This document shows, one piece after another, positions 22,062-32,446 of a DNA stretch of 64,000 nt. The stretch covers positions 341,001 to 405,000 of the forward strand of contig JAQGDQ010000009.1 of NCBI GenBank assembly GCA_030141605.1, written 5' to 3'. The notes below the pieces were generated by a model. That model searched no databases, had not been told where the DNA came from, and saw only the letters and a program-made list of their open reading frames with translations. The position numbers and the translations under genes are program-made. The DNA is from Tubiluchus corallicola (lineage: Eukaryota; Priapulida; Priapulimorpha; Priapulimorphida; Tubiluchidae). Within the stretch, counting starts at the first letter, position 1. Each line of letters begins with the position of its first letter.

Positions 22062-25000
22062 CTAGACTTTAGTGCCTGTAATATGTACACATTTGATGTA
22101 CCCGTGTTTCCAAAGCCAATAAAGTATTGTAGCAATCACTCGTATCTTCCACAACTCTGTCTGATTCACTACATCACTCAAATTCTGCTGGTGCTTAATG
22201 GTAAAATGATAAAAGCCTAGAAAAATCAAAAACTCTATTATTCCACTACAAAATTTATGGTTTATTGCATTCAACTTTTCCCAATGTCTATTTGTTATTT
22301 TGGTTTCAATGAATGGAACAGTTAAAGACAGAAATGTTTAAAAGGAAATATTGTGTTGTGTGAATATAAGCAAGAATCATAAAATTTAGGCATGTATATG
22401 TATCTCCTTTAACATGTTAAGAAAGGCATAACATCTCAAAATGATCATGCTTAGACCATAATTTTTGGAAATCAGTTACATGTTTGTCTCATCAATTGAC
22501 CAAGAAAAACATGGTGCAAACTGATATGACCCACATTGAAAATCAGTTTTCACAAATGTGATGTTAAGCAAAAAAAGATTCGCTGGCTTTACAAAAAAAT
22601 ATAATTTATTTTGAATTCTATTAAACCCTGAACTGAAGGATACCCAAATGACTGGCCAAGTTTTGTGCATTTGAGAATCAATGTAATGTTTGTATTCTTG
22701 CTCTTCAAAAAGCTTAAACCTATTATAACTGATTTCACTTAATTAACTTATTACACATTGCATAAAACATGTAAATAAAATTTTCCTTTACACCCTATTG
22801 AAAAACGGGAACTTGTCTAGTCGGCAAGCCCTTAATGTGTCACTGTAGCAACATACTGCAATACAATGGATAAACAAAGCGTAATAAAACAATTGCAGTC
22901 ACATTTAATACCTCCAATGACATTGGTAGATATGTCTTCTATGCAGATATCTCTAAATCCACATTCTTCTAGGTCTCTCTTGTATGTTTCTCCAGAAACC
23001 ATGTTCTCACGAGGTATATGAGCTGCTTTTGATATTGCAGCACTAAGTACATATTCCAGCAGGGTAGTAAGCTTTCTGAAAATAACAAACGCAGATATAG
23101 CTAAAGAACTAATAGAATTGTATACGTGTAAGTGCAATAAAATTGAATACGTGCACACACAAGAGATAATTTAAAGTTGAAATTTAATATTTTAACGGCG
23201 TCTTTTAAACCAAAATAAAACAGTGACTCTATTTTTACTACATTTAAGGGCATGCTTCATAAAATAATGCGTCTGAAGTTGCATTTCTCGCCAAAACAGT
23301 TAGTGTAGTTTTGCTTGGGGAACTATGGCAAATGTAGGTTATAGACACTACTACGTCTTCATCGCAGTTCATTTGACAATTTTCTAAGACAACAATTAGT
23401 CAGATAGCTCCTACACTGTACACTACAGTGTAGACAAAAAAAGCAGAGCAGCCTTGCCTAAATGAAAGAGGCTTTCCTATATAATTAACAAAACCTTAAT
23501 AAGAACTGTTATATGTAATACAAATTATCAATAACATAATTCTACCTATAAAACAATGACAATGTCACTAAATTTCAACAAACTACTATATCTACTGCAT
23601 CCCTTACTGATGCAGTAGTAGGTTTCACAGAAAGAATTGCACTAAAGTGTTCTATTAAGTTACCATTCAAAGCTCCCATAGTTCGCTACAGGTTTTACCA
23701 TAACTGGACAAATAAATTTGGCAAGTACCTGTGAAAGACTAATCTGGCAAAAAGTCATGTAACTCTATTGTTTCAGACATGCTTAGTTAGCAATGGAAGT
23801 GAGGATTTCAACTTAAGAAATGATTTGGCTCAATAGTTTCATACATGATGTGCCAAAATTCATATCAAGATTTCAGATAAGCGGTACAAATTGATGTCAA
23901 TCTAATCAATTTTTTATTGCGTAACATTAATACAAAGCAAAAAATTTTCGTTGCCAAGAATGTATACCCGAAGATTACCTATGTTCTCAAAAATGATTAA
24001 CCAAAGCAGACATGGTCAACTTATGTTCAATGTACCATGTAGGACAGGCCTAAACAGCATGTGTCACAACAGTGGGATGTATTCGTTACTAGGACTATCG
24101 TCTAATGAGCTTTTCTTAAAAATAAATGATGAGAAGCATTTTACCTTTATTTTTTTTTGGAAAGATAAACAAGAGTTGAAAGCAAATACATGTATTTCAC
24201 AATGCTGAATTATTACTGAACTGGCCTACACTCTAATGTGACCTAATCTATTACCTCTCCATAGTGAAGTCTATAAATGCAATATGTCCATTTTTTCTCA
24301 AGATTCGGTGAGACTCTAAGAGAAACTTAACTCGTGTTTTGAAGTGGTAAGCACTGTCCAAAGACACCACCTGGCGTGGAAAATAATACCTGATGATATG
24401 AAGCATAACAAAGGCATCAAGTAAAAAGTGAAAAAATGATGCAACATATTTTAGTGGCACTTTTGCAAATTTCTTTGTGCAATTTATTTGTAGTCAATGC
24501 AACGTCATTCAAGGAAGATTTGTCATATCCTGCTCCATTTTGAAGTACTATAAAAAGTATATATTTAAACAACTAAAATAATGCCACAGTGTTTCTGATA
24601 AGTAATAATAGCTTAAAAACTTAACTAGTAGTAGGTAAGTCCAGACAGCGAACATAATTTTCAACAACACAAACATTCCATGAGTGTGTTCCACATGTTT
24701 GCAAAAGGAAAAATTGAAGAACAGTACTATTGTACAACACTCGTGGGTTTTACAAAAAAAAACTCTACAAATTTTAACTTTAAAAATTCAAAATTTCAAG
24801 TTTACCACTGTATTTATGCATGAACTGTTGAATGTGTACATCACATCACAACTAAACCTCATCTAAAGTTCAGAACTGAGATGCACAACACCTGTTTTTG
24901 TGCATTGGGTTTCCGAGATACAGGTGCTAGTCCCCATTTGACTAGCGAATGGCGAAATGCATATACTGGCAAAGAACTAGTTGCTCAAATGCAAATTAGG

Positions 25001-27369
25001 TTTCTGCAGTAATAATTCTTTCGTGTAAGTTATTTTTAAAAAATAGTGTTTCTCAATATTTTATAGAGTACATTGTTTTGAGCCATAGTTTAAGAATGGG
25101 TCCGGTTCAACATAACTCAAGACCTGTATGACATCCTTCCCAAAAAATTAAATACACAGGCAAATTTTACATAATGAATGCAGAGTAATTTGTTACTTGT
25201 ATGCAAAAGCATTGCCACAACGACATTAATGCATTCTCAGAATTGCAGCTTCTACAGACCAATAACTATTCAAATAAGAATTTAAACACAAAAAAGTATC
25301 TAATTCCCCTTACATGTAGGTCCATCAGAGCAGTGAACAGTAAACTCTATTTATCCCATTGGCAAATATATGCACCATGTTGTAAAATTGGCTGTAACCA
25401 TGTCTACCTACCTTGGTAAATGTTTCTGGCTCATACGGAGACAAGTCGGTAGCTGAACCTACTTCAAATGATAGACCTTTCACTGCAAGTAATGCTGCCT
25501 TATTCCGTGCAAACTCAATCTACAACAATGATCAACAAACAATAACAAGTGTTGGGAGGGGAGTAGGACACTAGCCGAAGTAGGACAGTTGGGCGTAGGA
25601 CACATCGTACATGGGCTAGCCCAAGTAGCACGCATCATATACGGGCTGCCCAAGTAAGACCCAAGAGACAGGTCACAAATTGACTCGTTAACCGTACTAG
25701 CAGCATCCATCATCCTTGCTTATTTAATAATAATTGAAAACGTCAATACAAATTGAATAATTTATTATACATATGATAAAATAAAATAATCTTATTCTGA
25801 GCTATTAGAATGGCCAATAATAAATTTGGCTTAAATATTAATCTATTTGAAGTGAAATAAGCCCTTTTAGGAGATTCCAACATTTGCTCACTCCACAGAC
25901 CGGTGATCCGTTTTACTACCTCTTGGACAAATAATTTTCTACTAAATAAAAATTTCATTTTTAAACATGCAATTATTTCTGTAATAATTGTGTGCATAGT
26001 TTCTCTCTTTAAAGCATTAGATACTTAGTTTAATGTTATGATGAGCTAATAATAATGATGATATTATGGTAAAAATACATTTGCAAATTGTCAAGGCCTA
26101 TCCATCATTATTATAGTTTATGTTTAATTTAGTTTTATGTTTTATTATGTCATAATTCTCGATTCTCGACAGAAATCGCCAGTGCCTACTTGGGCTGCCC
26201 ACGTACGACACAGCTTTTCCGCAAATTTAGAACATGCGTTTAGCGGAAGTGTCCTACTTCGGCTAGTGGCGTACTCTCCGCTTATAAATCTTATAAAGCT
26301 TACAAATCCAGCCATTTAATAAATCCATTAAATTGTGCATAGGCGAAGAATTCTTTACTACTGCCTGTCTCCATTGTGTGTCAGATATTCAAATATGGGA
26401 CTAAAAATAAATACTTAGATTGCTATGTTGTAATCATCAACAGTCACACATGAATTATACCTGATCAGGCGAAATATCAATTGCTGTAATTCTTAAAAAG
26501 CTGTCCTTGTAAAGCATCATCCAGTAAATATCCTGGTCTCCACAGCCACAGCCGACATCCAACACTTCCTCATTTTTGCTAAAATCTTTCCCAAGAACAT
26601 TAGCTAGTTCCTCACAAGCAGACTTGAAATCTTGGTCACTTGATGATAAGCCTTCAAAGTAAACTTACAGTGTTCATCAATACAAACTGACATAAAATTT
26701 TTACAGATTACATACATGAGTAAAAGAGGAGAATACACAGAGAAGGAAACATGTTGTTTTTTGCAAACAGATGAAACGTTATTAAGCTGGTCCACTTTTA
26801 AGGCCTACCGTTAAACAGATGAAACGTTATTAAGCTGGTCCACTTTTAAGGCCTACCGTTATGCATGTTTAGCAATCTAGCAGAGGCACTCTGAAAACCG
26901 CAGCAAAACTACCCACTTAAACGCACTAACTTGGATTGAAACACACAAAGTTGACATCATGATCGTATAACCGACATTACCTTTCTCGGTAGCAATATAA
27001 CTCTAGTTTTTTTCCATGCTGCACACAAGACTTATAAATAATGGCAATCAAATAATGTGAAAACAAAAACAAACCGTGGTCAGTAGTTTTCCAAAGGCCA
27101 AAATTCATCCACATCAACTTGTTAGTTGCCAAGTTAAGTATTTTTCTCGTAGCAGCAGCACTTCTTCTATATGGGTTGTATAAGTCTCCTGCATCTCGAT
27201 ATTTCTTTTTAACAACGTGGCGTAAAAGCTTATACGAAAATAAAAATTCTAGCGCTCTTCTTAGACACTTGGTATAAAACTGTGATAAATCCTGATCGCC
27301 TCCAACCAAAGAAATACAAGTTAATCCAAAGTAAACGCCTAAAATAAAACATAACAACGGCGTATCCAT
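22062..27369 (-). CDS. Membrane-anchored class I SAM-dependent methyltransferase (342 aa, 6 exons)
   Basis: Exons in transcript order: 27369-27075, 26651-26461, 25519-25412, 24370-24255, 23075-22912, 22216-22062. All junctions are GT-AG and the 1,029 nt divide exactly into 342 codons plus TAG. Residues 4-22 are hydrophobic (LLCFILGVYFGLTCISLV), a likely signal anchor. NFGLW at about 89-93 resembles the N-x-G-x-W entry motif of small-molecule and lipid methyltransferases. VLDVGCGCG at 128-136 is motif I (SAM binding), ITAIDISPDQ is the acidic motif after strand 2, and VGSATDLSPY and VVSLDSAYHFKTR followed by HRILRKNGHIAFIDF correspond to later motifs. The substrate is unknown; related invertebrate proteins carry borrowed antibiotic-methyltransferase names. 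An upstream in-frame TTG extension lacks ATG, so the start is set at 27369. Introns hold a MITE (25,557-26,280) and a 48-bp duplication. Confidence 0.9.
23411..23433. repeat. Perfect 10-bp palindrome with 3-nt loop
   Basis: CTACACTGTA, CAC, TACAGTGTAG, in methyltransferase intron 4. It could be a transposon remnant or a chance palindrome. Confidence 0.5.
25557..26280. mobile_element. MITE with long terminal inverted repeats in a methyltransferase intron
   Basis: The left end GGGGAGTAGGACACTAGCCG continues AAGTAGGACA. The right end read on the minus strand is CGGAGAGTACGCCACTAGCC continuing GAAGTAGGACACTT. Subterminal GGGCTGCCCAAGTA also recurs inverted (about 25,651 and 26,190). About 724 bp, AT-rich centre, no transposase. 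Superfamily unassigned. Confidence 0.75.
26765..26860. repeat. 48-bp tandem duplication in methyltransferase intron 1
   Basis: AAACAGATGAAACGTTATTA and the following 28 bases are repeated without change at 26765 and 26813. The near identity implies a recent duplication. Confidence 0.95.
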
Positions 27370-27482
27370 TGTAAACAAAACTATGTCACAAAAATGTAAC
27401 AGCGCAATTACTTTAAAGGACAAGAAAAGGGAAACCTGAAGTAAGTTTCAGAAAGATCACCTTAAAAATTATAGCAATTATA

Positions 27483-27539
27483 TGCGTATGTCGCACTCGC
27501 GTTGAAAGAATTGCGTCATTACATGACGTCACATACGCA
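27483..27539. promoter_or_regulatory. CRE palindrome and inverted repeat upstream of the methyltransferase
   Basis: TGACGTCA (27524-27531), the palindromic CREB/ATF site, lies about 155 bp upstream of the minus-strand ATG. It is flanked by TGCGTATGT (27483-27491) and its exact inverse ACATACGCA (27531-27539). Role inferred from position only. Confidence 0.4.
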
Positions 27540-27565
27540 CAACGTAAATCAGGGGGAGAAAAGTA

Positions 27566-28505
27566 AATGTCAAACTTACTGTAAAAGTTAGGAACACCTT
27601 AGGAAGAACTTTTAGCACGAATATTGGGGTCCCCCAGGGGGACTGCCTTAGTCCAATACTTTTCACGCTCTACCTAGCAAATACACTTAAGATCCACACT
27701 CCTCCAAATGATGATCATGATTACGATACCACTGTCTGTGATAACCTTCCTCAACATATTCTGGATCACTCCAATCCTGCTTTGGAATCCTATGAACCAT
27801 TCCTTATTGATCAACAGTACGCAGACGATATTGGATGGATTAGTGTATAAAATTTCCAAACTAACACAACAAAAAGGGATTTTCCCAAAAAAAACTAGAG
27901 AAAAGAAATCTCCAAGTAAACCAGCCAAAAACAGAAGAATATATTATTGCAGGAGACGGTAATGAGTCTTGGAAAAAGTGCAAGTACATGGACACTTTTC
28001 TAAGCACTGAAGATGATATTAACAGCAGAAAGTAACAAGCAATGCATGCTTTTCTTCAGCACAATAATGTATTAACTAGCAAGAAATCAAATCTTAATGT
28101 AAGACTTCGATTATTTAATGCTTACGTTACCAGCATATTTATGTATGGCAATACATAATCAAAAATGAAGATTTATACACCAGAACAAAAGAAATTTATT
28201 GGAGTTCAAAAGTCAAGATCCGAAGATTAAGATGGCTATGACAGCTTCTAAGATTACCAAATGAAGCACCAGTAAGAATTGCCTTAAAGGAAGCCTTAAA
28301 ACCTTGCAAGAAACCACCTGGTAAACCTAACACAACTTGGATAGCTAAGATAAATAAAGATGTTCAACAACTTCAACCAAATCTATCTTTAGGAGTAGAA
28401 GAACTTACGCTGTTAGCTGCAGATAGAAGAGGTGGAATACTCTGACAAATGTTGGTACCTCAATGCCTACAACAGGTGGGATGAGATTTTGGAGAAGAAG
28501 AAGAA
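27566..28505 (+). mobile_element. Decayed non-LTR retrotransposon (RT and C-terminal region)
   Basis: Interrupted frames translate to IGVPQGDCLSPILF (RT palm), QQYADDIGWI (catalytic ADD), then WKKCKYMDTFLSTEDDI, NAYVTSIFMYG, RRLRWL and ALKEALKPCKKPPGKPNTTW. This succession is typical of the RT-to-C-terminus of a LINE whose ORF carries the RRLRWLGH motif. Several stops and frameshifts make it dead. It begins about 200 bp upstream of the methyltransferase start. Confidence 0.85.
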
Positions 28506-31123
28506 ACTATGTCTCAAAAAACTTTACATGCAAAGTTATATTACTTAGCATTTCGCTTACCTCCTTGAAAGACTTATGTAACTAGAAAAGAAAATTACTA
28601 ATTATTTAAAATGTTTTCACCTTTTCACAGTTCAAACAACTGATGATGATCGTGAAAAGGTCAAAGGTTAAGTGTTCCAGACAACACATTTGTGTACACT
28701 TGACAATGTCTCGCAACCCATGCCATTGTAATAGTAAAAATTTTAACAGCTACCTATAGAACCTTACCAGGTTCATTTTTTCTTGCTCCTAAGCAAGATT
28801 CTGCTAGTAAATCACGCTATGCTATGCGTTGCTGTGGTACACTGTGGATGTTATCCACCTGTGGATAGCTGCATATAAAAAAATCAATAGAAATATAGCT
28901 GCAGAATGCATGTGCATGACATATACGCAAATGGTAAACACTATTTAAGTCAAGTGACAGATTAGACGTGCCCACAGAGAAAGATTGCTAGACTCACGCA
29001 AAAAGTGACACAACAATGGGTTGTGTCAATAATTTTTTTAAAATATTTTAAATTTCTCGTAGTGGCAGAAATATGTATGTAAATACACAAGAAGTACCAT
29101 TGAAAATACATGTTGGCAAGTTGTCGACAGCTGTTGTTGCCCAATAGCATGACGCCCTTGAGAGTCACATGTTCGAAATATTGTTCTATATGTATGCTAT
29201 AGCAATCTCAGATGTCTGAAGAAAGACTTATTAAATACTCCACTTCAAACTTGACTTAAATGATGAGAATACTTAAATGACTTAAATGATTTAGATCGGG
29301 GAACATGGCATCAAATTGTGAAATGAGAGCAGAAACTAGATATTGCTCACACTAGAATGAATGTAATTAATTAGATTATTTATTATTTTAATAAATATTG
29401 AGCCTAAGATTTCATATAATCAACTAATTATTATAACCTTAATGTAAACATTTAAAAATATAATGAGTCACTATTATAGTGATGGTAAAAGCCCACAATT
29501 ATCATTAGATTTTAAAGGACATGAAAATTTAACGTGAAAAATTTACGAATTAAAGGAAAAGCCATTCCATCGAAGAACTTAATATAATCTTGTTTCAATG
29601 TTTGCAAAGAATCTTAGAAAGATGTAGTAATAAAAGTGCAAGTCGTGATCATTTCACGCTTGAGTGCTCACTGCCCACATTGTAAATGCGTATTCTAGCT
29701 CTCATCAACAACACCATTCATCAACTGAAATAAAGCAACATGCTTACTATTTCCTCCAAAATTATAATACGTTTTTACAAAAAAATACGAAAGTTAATTT
29801 TGTAATAGTCCTGCATGAACATTTGATATTATAAGCTTCAGAAGTTTGGATTAGTTGACAGCAGCACATGCTTAAGGAAAGCCACAATACGCTTGCACCT
29901 CAATTTCAAGTGAATTGCACTACCACCATGCTTGAAAGCTTTTAATTTTACAAATTAACTTTATACTTTACGGGCAGTTTCTTTAAGTGACTTGTCTTTT
30001 TCTTTAAAGCATATGCTTTACGTGTTTAGGCCACCACATTCTCAAGGGTGCAAGGTAGGAGTTAACTTTTATTCCCAGCTTGTGTAGACTGCAACAAGTT
30101 GCAATAGATGCTGCAAACATAAATCAGTCTAAGAACAAAATAGGACCATTCACTGAAGAGATGGAAAGTGCAAATTTAGAACTTATCTCTAATGGTCCAC
30201 AGTGCTGCGACTTTAAGAAGTTTGAAGTGCATGTTTACTGCCCTTTGTACTAGGTTTTGCACTCAAAGACCACTCACAGAAGTACAAAGTCTCTGAAAAA
30301 ATAATGGTGATAGTATGAGCGGTCTTTCCATCTTATCCTATTAGACATATCTTTTCTCAACGATGTAAATAGATGAGGGCAGTTTGATAGGCGAAACTGA
30401 ACAAAGGAAGTGTTCCTGACAGTCACTCTTCCATTTACTGACCACGTACACTTATCATAGTTTAAATTAAGTTTGTTCGCTATAGGTTTACGTACCAGTA
30501 CATATTCCTGCTGCAGTGCAGCTTGCATGTTAATTGTTGTTGCTATTTTTATAATTGTTATTTCAGTTATTGTTCTTGTCAATGATGCAATCATTAATTC
30601 ATTTGGTTTTTTTGCTGCTGCTGTACGCTGTTCTTGTTCTGTTTGTTGATGTTGTTGTTTTTATTACTATGCTGATGTTATTATTGTCAATAATTTTCAT
30701 TGTAGTTATTCTGAATTGTTGTTGTTGGTGCTGGTGGTTGTGGCAGCTGCTGCTGTTTTTGTCAATATTATTTTGGCTTGCATTGCATTAAACTGACAAA
30801 CTGTACATGGTTTATGCGGCCCATATCTGCATGTCAAAGCTTAATTTATTATGACGTTTTAATGTGATGGCAGAAGGCGTAATGTGTGATTATTTTACTC
30901 GTTGCAAGTGCATTGCTTAAGCTGCTCAGTTGTAGATAAGTGCAATAAACCCAACAGTGCTTGGTTACTCTAATCTAAGCTTATAATCTGTTACATGTAC
31001 CTAATGAAACATACATACATACTTATCTTGAAGGATCGGTACATCTTCTGTTGTAGAAGTTAAGAAAATTAACTTAAAATAACTTCGCAAAATTTTACGG
31101 TACTTAATGTTACTACACATCTC
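28506..31123. other. Intergenic region upstream of PIGU, low-complexity TTG tract
   Basis: No gene recognised. From about 30,540 to 30,790 a GTT/TGC-rich low-complexity stretch creates an artefactual hydrophobic open frame. A TTGTAG at about 31,058 could be a 5' UTR splice acceptor for PIGU. Confidence 0.5.
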
Positions 31124-31129
31124 ATGAAA

Positions 31130-32446
31130 ATGGCGGCTTTCATAACGTTGGTTTTATGTGCGATTGCATGTGTTCTTCGGTATTTGTCTCTTAATACTAC
31201 GTGGTCTCAATTGTTGCAAAATCGAGTTGAAATATCTACACCAATTGATGCATGGAAGCGCGTCACAGAGGGTGTCTTTTTGCACAACAATGGGATAAAT
31301 CCTTTTCTGGGAGATTTATATCATGATACTCCGCTTACCTTGATTGCATTTCAGTACTTGCAAAGTCAAGAGTGTATTTTGCGGGTTGTATTTGTGGTAG
31401 TTGATATTGTAGCTGCACTCGCCTTAATGAACGCAGCAACACATATAAGCAGTCTTTATATGTCACGGCAGGAATTGGAACTTTACCGATATGGGAAAAA
31501 CACCGACAAGATCTTGCTTAACGAAATGCAATTGAGAAAGATGAAATTGTTTGTGTTGCTTATATACTTGTTTAACCCATATACCTTATTTACGTGTCTG
31601 GCTCAATCGATGGCCGTGTTTCGAAGTTTCGTGCTCGCTCTGACCTTTATGTTTTTATCCCATGGCTCACGGACATTTTCTTGCTTTTTCCTAGCAATCG
31701 CAACTTATCAGTCATGTTATTCGTTAATGCTGATTGTACCGGCATCAATGATCATTGCAAAATCAGAGGGTAAACGTTCTACAAGAACTACTTATGCCGA
31801 AACCATGACGTCTGTCATTAAAACAGTTGCACTATTTATATCTTTCATGTCCCTGTTACTCTGGACATCGCGGGCTGCAATGGGTTCCTGGGATTTTGTC
31901 TACTCAACTTATGGATTTACTCTGACTGTTCCCGACCTAAAGCCTAATCAAGGACTGTTTTGGTATTTCTTCACTGAAATGTTCGAACATTTTCGTAGTT
32001 TTTTCCTGTGGGTTTTTCAAATCAACGTCTTTGTGTATACAGTACCACTTGCAGTGCGACTCAAGGATGACCCATACTTACTATGGTACATTTTAGTAGG
32101 CATAATGACAATATTCAAATCCTACCCGTCACTCGGTGATGTCGGTTTGTGCTTGTCAATGTTTCCTATTTGGGGTCATCTCTCGAGATATATGCGTAAT
32201 AGTTTTATTATGAGCTGTACATTGCTTTGCACAACAGTTTTGGCACCAGTGCTCTGGCATTTATGGATATATGCTGGCAGTGCAAATGCTAATTTTTATT
32301 TTGCTGTAACTCTAGCATTTTCTACTGGACTGATTTTCTTGGTTACTGATATCTTGTATGCCCACCTGCGATGGAGATATGATCTGCACAATGGATATAA
32401 ATTAAAAGATGCAGATGGAAAACCTATACAGATAGCATTAGAGTGA
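31130..32446 (+). CDS. PIGU: PIG-U, GPI transamidase complex subunit
   Basis: Multi-pass ER membrane subunit of the GPI transamidase (with PIGK, PIGT, PIGS, GPAA1), which attaches GPI anchors to proteins. Encoded by one uninterrupted exon of 438 codons (human PIGU, from memory, about 435). Counting from the ATG two codons upstream at 31124, the N-terminal hydrophobic segment is followed by PIDAWKRVTEG (40-50), DTPL (68-71), LFNPYT (149-154), ALATYQS-like AIATYQS (191-197), SWDFVYSTYGF (255-265), VPDLKPNQGLFWYFFTEMFEHF (269-290), FQINVF (298-303), FKSYPSLGDV (331-340) and WHLWIYAGSANANF. These are the best-conserved PIGU blocks. ATG 31124 is also possible; 31130 has the better context (AAAATGG). 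A variant ATTAAA signal sits at 32623-32628. Confidence 0.97.
   Translation: MAAFITLVLCAIACVLRYLSLNTTWSQLLQNRVEISTPIDAWKRVTEGVFLHNNGINPFLGDLYHDTPLTLIAFQYLQSQECILRVVFVVVDIVAALALMNAATHISSLYMSRQELELYRYGKNTDKILLNEMQLRKMKLFVLLIYLFNPYTLFTCLAQSMAVFRSFVLALTFMFLSHGSRTFSCFFLAIATYQSCYSLMLIVPASMIIAKSEGKRSTRTTYAETMTSVIKTVALFISFMSLLLWTSRAAMGSWDFVYSTYGFTLTVPDLKPNQGLFWYFFTEMFEHFRSFFLWVFQINVFVYTVPLAVRLKDDPYLLWYILVGIMTIFKSYPSLGDVGLCLSMFPIWGHLSRYMRNSFIMSCTLLCTTVLAPVLWHLWIYAGSANANFYFAVTLAFSTGLIFLVTDILYAHLRWRYDLHNGYKLKDADGKPIQIALE

Noticed and set aside
22476-22670. Alternative last exon for the methyltransferase
   Set aside because: It has a possible acceptor and the right phase, but the translation lacks the expected W...I....W...G-x-K end, which the exon at 22216-22062 provides.
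30555-30791. 78-codon hydrophobic ORF suggestive of a membrane protein
   Set aside because: It derives from a GTT/TGC low-complexity tract giving Leu, Val, Phe, Cys; no homology or gene structure.
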